Assembly (NCBI GenBank): GCA_019925095.2 | Contig: CM034389.1 | Location: forward strand, 27,096,935 to 27,160,934 | DNA length: 64,000 bases | Reading direction: 5' to 3' | DNA from: Dendrolimus kikuchii | Lineage: Eukaryota; Arthropoda; Insecta; Lepidoptera; Lasiocampidae | Shown here: piece by piece, positions 20,890 to 31,284 of the stretch | How the letters are laid out: each line of letters starts with the position of its first letter | How positions within the stretch are numbered: position 1 is the first letter of the stretch | The notes under the pieces: model-generated | The model's database searches: none | What the model saw: only the letters and a program-made list of their open reading frames with translations | What the model was told of the DNA's origin: nothing | Translations under genes and position numbers: made by a program

Positions 20890-23088
20890 AAAAGTAATAG
20901 TTAAGTTTTATTAAAAAGAAAGAAAACATTTCCCTCTAAAAGATTTCCCCCTCTTTATTTATCCCATGAAAATTAATAAAAGAAAAAGCAAAACAAAAGA
21001 AAAGACAATAATGTACATTTTATCCTACAATGGAGGACAAAGCGAGTAAAAAAAAAATCAACAACTCACCACTGTGAGTTGAATTTCTATAGAAAATCTG
21101 TAGTATTCATCAACTCACAGCGATGAGTTGCTCCGAGCTTGCAACATAAAATGGCCGATCACAGCTGTCATTTTAATCCAGGCAATTATAAATCAGGATG
21201 TCTTACTTGAATCAATTATTTTATAACAGTCGTTTATATTCAGATTTAGGCTGTTATTACTATTTATTAGCACTTTGCTCAATAATTTAAGGATTTTAAC
21301 ACACTACGAACATCTGGCAAATACTTATGTAAAGAATTTTAATGTTAAGTGATATAATTAGGTAATGATCTTGTCAAACGTGTTACGAATTAATAATTTA
21401 TTAGGCACTTTTATCATTAGCGCAAAATATCAATGTTTAAAATATTTTAAATTATGTCTTCGAAAATAGGGCAGAGGAAAATTCTTTTATTGATTGTCGT
21501 CATCGGTATAATAATCACAAAATAAGAAGCCTGATTCGACACTTAAGAATGTCAATAGAATGTATCTTCCAATGAATTCAACAATACTGAAAGACGAAAA
21601 TAATTTATTCATTTAGTTGATAATGTACATTTTTTTTTACTTGTGCATTATAATAAGATTATAATGCACAAGTAAAAAAAATATATTTCAATTATTATTT
21701 TTCTCCAAATAACGAAATAAAATGTAATTTTTATTAATTCCGTTATGTCGTATAAATCTATGACGAAGTCCCAAAAACAGTTACGTTCGGAAGTTTTTGG
21801 CGGGAACTGAAAGGGGACATTGTGCTGTGCAGTTTTATTTTCTAAAAATATGTAAAATTACTCTAAAATGAACAATAGTTGTAGGATATTGATAGTTTTT
21901 GAGTAGTAATTATGTGTTTTTGTGAGAAATATGAACTGTATAGTCAAATGAGGCCTTTTGAGTTGTCACAAGAACTCCGTTGAATGGCACTAGCTGATTA
22001 CCTACAGTTCAGCTGTGCTACACATAGGCTTAAGAAAATGAAGAAACTGTATTATAAACTAAGATCTGGCTTAAAGGCCTAGCTGCCAAGCCATAAACTT
22101 AAATAATATAATATAGCAGTTACGTTCTATGGCGTCTTATTTTTAATTTTGGTGTGGCTGTCAGTGTTTTTGAATTTCATTATAAGTCAATTCGATTCAG
22201 TAAAAAAACTACGTATACATATTTATTAGTAAACTTTAGATTATTTACGTATTTATACTAAAACAATATTATATGATTGTATGTATGTGTATTGAAAACA
22301 AAAACGAAGAATATTAAGCGCGTGATGTCATAAAAATTTCAATAGATTTATTGTGGTGCGTAATAAATGCACGCGGTATGCAAAATGCGATGTGTGACAA
22401 CATTATGTGAGGTATTTTTATGACACAAAAAGTAATTAACTTAAAATAAATCCAATAATCACAAAGTCGTATAATTTTTAATCGGTTTCTCGTGATAATC
22501 GTTTAACTCGATTAACTATTTGGCGGTTTTGTACCCTAAATGTGTTGTAATAAGAACTGTCAAATCGAGCCTATTATTTTGTGAAAATTATAGCATTTAA
22601 ATATCGTATTTTTTTTTTATACGTCATCTCGTCTTACTTTTCTTTTCTTTTTTATACAAAATCTTACATATTGTTTCTATTTTTGCTTTATTACACTTTT
22701 TACTTACTTATCTATTTATTTATTGCTATTTACAATATCTATCGTCTTATGTCTATTTTTATTTACATTTTTGTTCCTTACTACGTTAAAGATCTTACAA
22801 CCACTTAAGGATTATTCATACGTTTTATTATCTGTTATTCCATGCTATGCAAATATATACAATTGTATATTACTAGCGTTACTTGTTGACCCGTTTCTAT
22901 TATTAATTATTTTCACGATTATGAGAACAAACCTTAAAAAGTCATCGCGTAGTAGTCTTATCGAGTACCTAAGTCATCGATGTTCTTTCGATGTCCACTT
23001 TCAGGGTACATACGACGTTGTAAATGTAAATTATTATTCTATGACATGAAACATTCGTGTTTTAACGGAGTATCTGTTTAGGTGTTGT
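20890..23088. other. 2.2 kb without a gene
   Basis: Very AT-rich. It contains a perfect inverted repeat (21631-21681), several CAACTCA/TGAGTTG inverted motifs at 21061-21130, and a stretch at 21140-21195 (CACAGCTGTCATTTTAATCC) that recurs inverted at 53170-53215. No readable exon was found. Confidence 0.5.
21631..21681. repeat. Perfect 24-bp inverted repeat, 3-base spacer
   Basis: Arms 21631-21654 and 21658-21681 are exact reverse complements around AAG. The left arm includes ACTTGTGCATTATAAT. Confidence 0.97.
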
Positions 23089-23098
23089 TAAAATGAGG

Positions 23099-23420
23099 CC
23101 GAAGGGGTGAAGGTAAGGAAAGGAATGCTCCGGTGGTTCGGGCATGTGGAAAGAATGCATGATGAAAGAATGACTAAACAGATATACAATGCAAAAGTGG
23201 ATGGATGCAGAAGTCGTGGAAGGCCACGACACACCTTCCATGATCAAATTGATCGTGTACTAGCAGAAGGTGATGTCAGGAGCCTTACAACAGACGAGCT
23301 TGCATGACAAGAGTTATGAATGTCAAAGAGGCAAGTGAGGTGTGTAAGAATAAGCCTAAATGGCACTCTGTTGTTCGTGCTTACCCCGCAAGGGAACTGG
23401 CGTGAAGTTATGTATGTATG
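23099..23420 (+). mobile_element. RTE B-family copy with target-site duplication
   Basis: Flanked by TAAAATGAGG at 23089-23098 and 23421-23430. The frame starts [17 protein letters not shown] and is broken after DVRSL by a deletion. Confidence 0.9.
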
Positions 23421-23565
23421 TAAAATGAGGTCGTGTAACTTGGCACTGGCACCTCAGATGTAAAGTTATATTTACATTCTTTTGACAACACGTTTGTCTC
23501 ATGTATTCCTTTGTCCCGTCATGTCTGTCGTCAATCGTGTACCATTAACTAATTAAATGCTTTTA

Positions 23566-23806
23566 TATCTTATACTAAAATATAAAGCTGAAGAGTTTGT
23601 TTGTTTGTACGCGCTAATCTCAGGAACTACTGGTCTGATTTGAAAATTTGTTTCAGTTTTAGGTAGCCCATTTATCGAGGAAGGCTATAGGTTATATATC
23701 ATCACGCTAAGACCAATAAGAGCGGAGCACAAATGAAAAATGTTTCAAAATCGGGGGGTCTTGAAAACAAATTCCACGCGAACAACGTCGCGGGCACAGC
23801 ACGTAT
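23566..23806 (+). mobile_element. Helitron-like element
   Basis: Begins CTTATACTAAAATATAAAGC followed by TTTGTTTGTACGCGC, and ends with the hairpin-like CACGCGAACAACGTCGCGGG and CACAGCACGT, as expected for degraded Helitron ends. Confidence 0.5.
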
Positions 23807-24133
23807 TTCAAAGTGCCTTTATTTATAACTCATACATTCGACCGCTGCCGATCCCGAATTGCTACAGGTGTAAATGGCCAGGTTCTAGTCACCATTCGAG
23901 GCCGGTAGAAACCTAGCTGGGGATCAATTCTGCTACTACTATCTCATCAAGGTAGCCGGACGCTGTCGTCAATCGTAGGTTTGCTTGGCTTCGGTAGTCT
24001 TACAAAGTTATAGTGAGTAGTTTTATAGAGATAGTATGAAAAAGATAAAAATGTGCGACGCCACTCTATCCTTATAACACTGGTCGGCAGCCAAATCCTC
24101 CTTTAATTAAAAATCCAATTAATATATAGAATT
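23807..24133. other. No gene seen
   Basis: Moderately AT-rich, unremarkable. Confidence 0.45.
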
Positions 24134-24677
24134 ACATACATAGATAACTTCACGCCAGTTCCCTTGCGGGGTGGGCACGAACAACAGAGCGCCATTTAGG
24201 CCCATTCTTACACACCTCACTTGCTTCTTTGACATTCATAACTCTTGTCATGCACGCTCGTCTGTTCTTAAGGCTCCTGACATCACCCTCCGCTAGTACA
24301 CGATCAATTTGATCATGGAAGGTGTGTCGTGGCCTTCCACGACTTCTGCATCCATCCACTTTTGCATTGTATATCTGTTTAGTCATTCTTTCATCATGCA
24401 TTCTTTCCACATGCCCGAACCACCGGAGCATTCCTTTCCTTACCTTCACCCCGACACTCTCTTTCAGACCAACTCTCTTTCTTACTTCGGTATTACGAAC
24501 GCGGTCCGCGAGCGTCACTCCGCAGATTTTGCGCAGTGTTCGCATCTCAACCGCGTTTACTCTACTTTCATGCTCTCTCTTCAATACCCAACTCTCGCTT
24601 CCATACGTGAGCGTAGGTACCAGCACTGCGTTGTGTATGGCGAGCTGGGCCTTCTGGCTGAGGTTCTTAGCGCCTAG
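24134..24677 (-). mobile_element. RTE B-family, longest copy
   Basis: The minus strand encodes 158 codons in one frame, beginning VPTLTYGSESWVLKRE and ending KNGPKWRSVV, the full known C-terminal part of the RTE reverse transcriptase product. Extra sequence before it (to 24677) reads LGAKNLSQKAQLAIHNA, the next RT segment. Confidence 0.88.
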
Positions 24678-25058
24678 AAGTTCAATAATTTATCATATAG
24701 CTATTTTCAATGTTTTCGGAGGAATTAAATCAGCTATTGTCACAATAATTAAATATACATTTTGTATTATTCGGAATATAAAAATAATATAATTAATAAT
24801 TATTTTTATATTCAGAAGTGTTAAAATTATAAAAAAATCACAATAGTTAGAAGGAGTGATTTTTGTAATTTTTTTGCCGACCAGTGTAATCGTATATATA
24901 AGCGATAACTGGGGAAATAATTGTTTAAAATATTGTTAGCTTTTCAATATTCATTTAAGCTGGCGCCATTTCTGCTAATTGTGTTGGTTATGGACCGGGA
25001 AATAATACGGCACATATTAACAATATCAGCAGAGTTTTATTTCAACATGCATATACTT
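24678..25058. other. No gene seen
   Basis: AT-rich. Confidence 0.5.
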
Positions 25059-25353
25059 TATCCGTGCAGGAACGGAGAAAGAATACAATTTCCTGCGGCC
25101 TGGCAGCCTGTCGTAAGAGGCGACAAAACAACCCACAGCCAGGCGACCACCCCTGGTCTAGAGTATGCCGCCATAACAACCTTGTGGTGTGTTCCGGCAT
25201 TAGTGACCAGGTTCCAGTCTCCTTTAAGAGAGCAGCAGCGTATTTGTTTTTTGTAGCACCTTTGGTGTTGCAAATGTCCATAGGCGATGGTAACCGCTTT
25301 CCATCAAGTGGGCCGTCTGCCTGTCTGCTGAACTCCTGCAATTAAAAAAAAAA
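25059..25353 (+). repeat. A-family repeat with a 25-bp internal deletion
   Basis: The GGTAGGGCATTTGCCCG block is missing (AGCCAGGCGACCACC). Confidence 0.85.
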
Positions 25354-25799
25354 TACACTTAGCGGATACTTGGATACCTAAGAAACAACAACAGACGCTA
25401 AGACGTACTATATTATAATATAATTTAAATATAGAAGACGCTACAAAAAGGTTCTTGTTGAAATGAAGAGGTTTATTTCAACAAATTGTAATACCAATTT
25501 TTTCTACTATTATTCCGCCGACGACATCGAGAAGACATTATGGATTTAGTAGAATACGAATTTTTTACATTATCGCGATGGAATAGTATTTTCAATATCT
25601 TCGCAACGCCACAAAGACCACGGTAACCACTTTCCATGAGCTGACCCGTCTGGCTCTTTGCCAGCTTCGTAATAGAAAGTAAAAAATATTATAAAAAGTT
25701 CGGTGTTGCTTTAAGACTGTCATTAACAGGCAGAGTAATAGCTAGGAGCTAAGTGCAGGGGCGCAAAACGGCGTATTCGCGGTCTGTAGACCGTGAGAT
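25354..25799. other. No gene seen
   Basis: AT-rich; 25620-25680 resembles a very old A-like tail (GGTAACCACTTTCCATGAGC). Confidence 0.45.
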
Positions 25800-26232
25800 A
25801 TTTTTTTTATTGAATGAGTTCAGCAGACAGGCAGACGGGCCACCTGATGGAAAGCAATTACCATCGCCTATGGACATTTGTCACACCGAAGGTGCTACCA
25901 ATGTGCTGCCGCTCTGTATAGGGAGACTGGAGCCTGGCCACTATTCTGGGAAATCCATTTGCGGACCCCCCGCCGGGGAGACTTCGGCGGGGGAGTGTGG
26001 GACTCGCCGGCTAGAGAAGCCGGAATAGCCACTAAAACCCCTTGGTGCCACCTGACGCCATGAGCCGGGGTCACGGGATATGCGTGAGCTTTTATTCCGC
26101 GACCCCGGCTGCGCCGGAACACGGCTCAAGTTTGTTTTGGCGGCATGCTTTAGACCTGGGGTGGTGGCCATCCAAAGGGGCAAACGCCCTACCTGGCTGC
26201 AAATTGTATTCTTTCTCCGTTCCTGCACGGAT
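25800..26232 (-). repeat. A-family copy containing a nested R1-type 3' UTR
   Basis: A-family sequence runs 25800-25943 and 26109-26232. Between them about 165 bp match, inverted, the 3' UTR of the R1-clade element at 40380-40545 (GGTGCCACCTGACGCCATG). This is either a nested insertion or a chimeric element. Confidence 0.75.
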
Positions 26233-26312
26233 AGGACGGATGCTTATGGTTCCTTCTACAAAGTAGAGTATGACTTTTACGGAGACCGGCAAACAAGCTT
26301 GCTTGTCGTTAT

Positions 26313-26608
26313 AATATCAGCCCATAAATGTCCCACTGCTGGGCTCGGGCCTCCCATTATAGGGGGAACGGACGTATACCCGCCACGCTTGTCCAAGGCG
26401 GCTTGGCAGGTTTGACACATCGGTTATCTCGATGTGCAGGTTGCATCACGATGTTTTCCTTCACCGTTATTAGCACGTGGTAATTGTAAGAATATGCACA
26501 TTAGATCAGAAAACTGTCTAAGTGGTGCATGCGTTCCGGCCAGGATCGAACCCGCGCCCTCTGAGTTTGGCACGCGTGCACTAGCCATTACGCTACCACG
26601 ACTCCATA
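26313..26608 (-). mobile_element. tRNA-derived SINE S1 with 14-bp target-site duplication
   Basis: Flanked by TTGCTTGTCGTTAT at 26299-26312 and 26609-26622. Minus orientation: B box on the right (reverse complement of CAGGATCGAACCC), tail on the left. Confidence 0.92.
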
Positions 26609-26619
26609 TTGCTTGTCGT

Positions 26620-27044
26620 TATCCTACTAATACTAGAAACGCGAAAGTTTTTAGGAATGTATGGATGTATGTTTATTACTCTTTCACGCAAAACTTTACA
26701 ATAATATAGCTTACAAATCAAAATAATACACAGGCTATAATTTATAAAGATATAGTGTGTTTTTTTTTATACAGGAGATCAGCAGACGGCCCACTTGATG
26801 AAAAGCGGTTAACCATCGCCTATGTCCATTTGCAATACCAAAGTTGCTACAAATGCGCTGCTGCTCTCTTAAGGGAGTCTGGAACCTGGTCACTAATGCC
26901 GTAACACAACTCAAGGTTGTCATGGCGACATACTTTAGACCAGGTGTGGTAGCCAGCCCTACCACCTGGAAAATTTATCTGGAATTATCCAAAATATAAT
27001 GATTTTCCATCACCACGCGGGTGAAACCGCGGGGCGCAGCTAGT
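26620..27044 (+). mobile_element. Helitron-like element split by an A-family repeat
   Basis: The left part (TCCTACTAATACTAG, AAGTTTTTAGGAATG, TTACTCTTTCACGC) and the right part (ATCACCACGCGGGTGAAACC, GGGGCGCAGCTAGT) are the two ends of one element. A truncated A-family repeat (26760-26969, minus) sits between them. Confidence 0.6.
26760..26969 (-). repeat. A-family repeat, 5' truncated
   Basis: Tail at 26760 and truncation at CCTACCACCTGG, close to the truncation point used by the short A class. Confidence 0.8.
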
Positions 27045-27188
27045 TATTTAATAAGGGAAAGCTTAGTGATTTATTCGTTAATTTTTCTTTTGACAAAGTT
27101 TTAAATATGTTCATTTTTTTTCTTTTTAACCGATTTCAAAAAAGGAGGAGGTGCTCAATTCCTCGGGATTTTTTTTTTATGTGTGTTC

Positions 27189-27482
27189 ACCGATTACTCT
27201 GAGATTTATGATCCGATTTACGTGATTCTTTTTTTGTTCGACGCGGAATAGTTTCCATTTGGTCCTCTAAAAATTTGACATAGTTTGGCCCAGTAGTTTT
27301 CATTTTAAAAACATTTTTTATGAAAAAATTTCCATTCCGTTCCATATGTACACCGATTACGCTAAGATTTATGATCCAATTTACGTGATTCTTGTTTAGT
27401 TTGATGCGGAATAGTTGCCATTTGGTCCCCTAAAAATTTAACATAGTTTGGCCTAGTAGTTTGAATTTTACGAACATTTTTT
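27189..27482. repeat. Two diverged tandem units (about 160 bp)
   Basis: 27189-27320 and 27350-27482 share CACCGATTAC, AGATTTATGATCC, TTTACGTGATTCTT, GCGGAATAG and CATAGTTTGGCC. This is part of a widespread repeat whose lead sequence ACCGATTTCAAAAAAGGAGG lies at 27129. Confidence 0.75.
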
Positions 27483-27570
27483 TGTTCCCGTTTCTTGGGA
27501 CCTATATTTTTTTAAGGAGCGCGGCACCTTTCGTAGACACCCATACATAGCTAGAAACTAAAAAGTAACA

Positions 27571-27855
27571 AATAAAATAAAAAAAACTTCGTTTAAAAAT
27601 ACCGACTTCAAAAACTAAAAAAGTATAAAATAACTTATTTCTAAAGCAATTATTATTAATATATATTATCTAAAACATTTTGAAGTCGGTGCAAAGTAAA
27701 ACATAAAAATTACTATATTTTTTTGAAAATTATTAAGCACCGACTTTAAGATGTTTTAGATAATATATATTAATAATAATAGCTTTAGAAATAGGTTATT
27801 TTATACTTTTTTAGTTTTTGCAGTCAGTTTTTTTTAAACGAAGTTTTTTTATTAT
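27571..27855. mobile_element. Foldback element with ~118-bp inverted arms
   Basis: Left arm about 27571-27691, right arm about 27735-27853, some 95% complementary, around a 43-base AT-rich centre. The arm edges are AAACTTCGTTTAAAAA outside and AAGTCGGTGC inside. No coding frame. Confidence 0.85.
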
Positions 27856-27962
27856 TACTAAAGCTTATTTGACATATTACTGAATTAGAATATTTATGTA
27901 AATTCAATTTTAGTATTAAAGTTATTTTGTATACTACTATGTGGTAGGTGTGGGTGTGCATC

Positions 27963-28127
27963 TACAATTGGACGTAGTTTAGCAGAAAGGACTCAACTCA
28001 CATTGTGGTCAAAATGAGTTGTATATAAGAATTTACCAGCAATTTTTATCTAAACTTAAAACCTCAATAACTCAAAAACGACTTTTTTGTGTGTTAGGTC
28101 GTTTCTGCTAAACTACGTCCAATTGTA
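27963..28127. mobile_element. Short MITE with ~26-bp terminal inverted repeats
   Basis: Ends ACAATTGGACGTAGTTTAGC and the reverse complement GCTAAACTACGTCCAATTGT. The 165-bp interior is non-coding. Confidence 0.8.
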
Positions 28128-28194
28128 TAACGTCTTATAAACTACATTCTTGCAAATAAATATATTCATTGATAGCCGATCACATATGGGGAAC

Positions 28195-28340
28195 TAATGT
28201 CTAGCCATGCAGCCTTTCTTAGGCCCCGATAGAAGGGGTAGGCCCAAGACATGCTGCCTTGTCGTCAGGGAAATGCGTACCAGTGGTATCACAATGGAAT
28301 GCTCAAGATCGCGCGAAAGAGAAGAAGAAGTAGGAAGCAT
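28195..28340 (+). mobile_element. RTE-like C-terminal remnant
   Basis: One frame reads DRRGRPKTCCLVV, REMRTSGIT and SREREEEVG, resembling the GRPK...W..V..D motif near the end of RTE-type products. Degraded. Confidence 0.4.
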
Positions 28341-29066
28341 AACCTAGGTTCGAGGCGAACACTCCAAACGCAACTGGGATTTAATGATAACGAGTTAATG
28401 ATAATGAGGTTGCGGGGCGCAAAATTCAAATCTTGCCTTGGGCATTCATGACCTTCGTCGTTCTTAACGAGCTTAAAGATTTTATAACGTATCCAAAATT
28501 TAATTGAAGAAATAATAAGTTCACACTTCTAAATTACTTCAAATTTTATTATGAAGGTATTAAGAGTATTACACTAACAAATTATTTTAATTAGATATAT
28601 TAAATACTTACGTATTTTTAATATTCAATCCATATAATATATCACTCATTTATTGGCATTATTGGCCCAAACGCGTCGCAATTAAAACTAGTTTTTGATA
28701 AAAAAAAGATCGACCATAGTTTAATTGTGTAATGATCACGGCCAAGCAGCCGGAAGACTTAGCTAGGACTGAACGACCGATATTGTAACAATGTAACGTG
28801 CTAGACACTGGACGGACTAAAGACCTCGCCACGAACTCGAGCTTAGCGACGAGCGACATGAAGTGATCATCGTCACGCGGAACGAAGTCGTGGCTTGCTT
28901 CTACTTTTGCTCAAATTAAGCGAATCTCCAAGAGTAGAGTTTTTGTAAAAGTCTTAATATCTTCTTAAGAATTTTCCTGTTTCAAATGCTTTGTTGACAA
29001 CAAAAATGAGCATTAAACAATGATATTGGTAATTAAGAATGAAAGATCTATCTTGAGTATTTTTAG
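28341..29066. other. No gene seen
   Basis: AT-rich with a GC-richer patch at 28735-28900. GCCACGAACTCGAGC at 28829 has an inverted partner near 29540-29555, so a degraded DNA transposon may span this interval. Confidence 0.35.
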
Positions 29067-29286
29067 AATGGGGGAGGATCGCGCGGTGAAAAGAGCCTAT
29101 CTCGGCAGACAAAAGGGACGGCGATCAGTTGGTCGGCCCAGATATCGCTGGAGTGACGTAGTAGAGGCTGATTTGCGCCAACTTCAAGCCTATGACTGGC
29201 AGGAGACAGCGCTGAATATAATGGAGTGGAGTATTCTAATTTCGGGGGCCAGGACTTATTTTGGGTCGTTGAGCCGCAGCAGTTAG
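29067..29286 (+). mobile_element. RTE-type LINE C-terminus (third type)
   Basis: The frame reads RMGEDRAVKRAYLGRQ, GRRSVGRPRYRWSDVVEADL and ARTYFGSLSRSS, then stop. This is the final segment of an RTE-type ORF, different from the B family. Confidence 0.7.
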
Positions 29287-29635
29287 TCAGTATCTTGAGT
29301 ATGTTCATAAGATTTTGCGACTAGTACACATAATAAAAACACGTTTTAATGGTTGGGTACTTTATTTGATTTTAATATGATAAAAATGAAATAAACTATC
29401 GCAAACTATTAAAAGAGTTGAAATGTGGTTTTATTATCTGGTATAAGTTAAAAATAACTACTCGCTTGCAGACAATGACTCGATTGGGAGATTAGCTCTT
29501 ATGTCGCCTGTCGCGTCGCACTTACATTGTCTCGCAGCGACAAGTTCGTGGCCAGGCTATAATAAGAGTGTTGAACCAAACCTATACGCTAGAGATTATA
29601 CTGCATACTTAATTTCACTTGGTTATAGCGAAGCT
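29287..29635. other. No gene seen
   Basis: 29318-29353 (GCGACTAGTACACATAATAA, ACACGTTTTAATGG) is one arm of the motif that forms a perfect palindrome at 43648-43696, a Penelope-like end. The rest is unremarkable. Confidence 0.45.
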
Positions 29636-29990
29636 AAGCCGTGGTAGTTTAGTGGTTAACGGACTCGTATCTCAAAGTCAAATGATGCGGGTTCAAATCC
29701 TGACCGGGAAAGAATGCCTCATTAGGCAGTTTTAGGTAGTTTAATGTATTGAGTTATATGCACAAACTACTATGATACTATGTGTACTACGTAAGTACAA
29801 TATGCCTCAACGGTTGAATGTGGATATTTTTACAATTACCACGTGCTGCAGATCGAAATAAGCGATGTATCAAACCCGCCAAGTTGTTTTAGGCGAGCGT
29901 GTTGGTTATATTGTCCGTTCCTCTGATAAGTTGGAGGCCCGAGCCCAGCAGTAGGACAATTATGGGCTATTATTATATTATACCGGACTT
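29636..29990 (+). mobile_element. tRNA-derived SINE S1, diverged
   Basis: Head GTGGTAGTTTAGTGGTTAACG (A box) and GGTTCAAATCCTGAC (B box). The body carries about 50 extra bases near 29745-29815 and ends CAGCAGTAGGACAATTATGG. Confidence 0.75.
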
Positions 29991-30316
29991 TTAAAATTGT
30001 ATTGTAATAACGAAACAGGATAACTAGTAAATATTAGGCGTAAAACCTAATTATAAAAAAAACTCTACAACTTAACTGACCAGAATAAGTTGTCAATTAA
30101 GTAGATCTTTGTCCAAACGACGATAAGGAAGTATTCACAAATTAACTAATTACTAAACTAACGCAAATGTCAGCTTTCTGTATAGAAAGCTTCGCCATTA
30201 ATTTAGCCAGAAACTCCAAATTTCGAAGAATAAAAATCTACGATTCTTATGAGTAAATTTCAAAAGGATTTTGTTTTAGTAAATTACTGCATTAAAGAAA
30301 GAACTTAGAAATATAT
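29991..30316. other. No gene seen
   Basis: AT-rich; TATAGAAAGC and GACCAGAATAAG motifs only. Confidence 0.45.
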
Positions 30317-30786
30317 GTTAACTAGGGGTCCAGGCAGACGTTGTCATGCCCTGAAAAAAATAAAATCTAGGACCAGATTCTAGTGTCTCTTACCGGTTCT
30401 AATTGTGAATCTAAACCATCCAGTGACCCACTCAAACATATACAAAAAATGTATAAAAATCGGTAATGTTAAGTTATGCGCGTGCATACATTTCTACAAT
30501 TCATTTTTACGATTTTATACATATTATAATAAATATAAAATTAATCACAAAAAGTGCAGGACTTAAAGTATGGCACCATCTATTTGATTCTTATGTAACT
30601 TATCTGACAGCAGAACTTAGACTTACCGACCTCTCGGTTAAACAAAAAAAGATTATAAATTAAAATAAAACTTATCCTATGTCCTAAGTTGGAACAAATC
30701 CAGAAAAATGAAAATATCATCAAAATCGGTTGAGTAGTTCCGGAGTTCATCGCGGTCAAACACTGTGACATGGAATTTTTATATAT
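30317..30786 (-). mobile_element. Helitron-like element, minus orientation
   Basis: Reading the minus strand, the 3' end is AGGGCATGACAACGTCTGCC, GGACCCCTAGTTAAC, and a GATTTTGATGATATTTTC core lies at 30710-30730. Related to 2661-2852. Confidence 0.5.
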
Positions 30787-30911
30787 TTAAAAGATAGTCT
30801 AAGAAGTATTATTACTTAACTAAGGAATAGGGAATTCATAAGCGATTTGCAATATAATAATAACAAATCTTTAAAGATAGCATATAAAGAGAACTATTTA
30901 CTATCCTGCAG

Positions 30912-31232
30912 TGGGCGGAGCTTGCCGAACTCAAGAGTATGTATACCTCTACCTTCCATACTCCACAGGAATTCTGCTCGGTGTTGCAAGGCACAATGCA
31001 GGTTGCAAATATTGACATTTACAGTCCGGCATTACTCGGCCGACTGATAAACGGTCTTGAATCCTGCAAGATGCAGCTACCGCAGAACTGCAATGCAAAG
31101 TCGTGTAGGACCTTTATCAATCGCCATATTAGTAATAATTTTGTTTTTATCTATGATCACCACGGAGTATGTCAGATTGACATTGACAGTTGGATTAGAA
31201 GTGGTAGTGAGAGTGGCAGTGGTGGTTGCTGA
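30912..31232 (+). CDS. Unexplained open frame, possible terminal exon of an unknown gene
   Basis: An open frame follows a plausible acceptor (CTATCCTGCAG) at 30911 and runs about 106 codons to a TGA at 31230-31232. Base composition is less AT-rich than the flanks, and the translation is mixed and protein-like over its first 75 residues, for example QEFCSVLQGTMQ and SPALLGRLINGLES. The last 20 residues are low-complexity Gly/Ser. I do not recognise it, and there is no clear upstream partner exon. The frame ends only about 50 bp before the UBA5 start codon, so it may instead be UBA5 promoter or 5' UTR sequence that is open by chance. The minus strand here is also partly open but Cys-rich and less protein-like. 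Confidence 0.3.
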   Translation, partial: WAELAELKSMYTSTFHTPQEFCSVLQGTMQVANIDIYSPALLGRLINGLESCKMQLPQNCNAKSCRTFINRHISNNFVFIYDHHGVCQIDIDSWIRSGSESGSGGC

Positions 31233-31284
31233 CTCGCAGTGAATAAACTTTTCTTTATACCATTTTGTGTGGAAATTATTGAAA

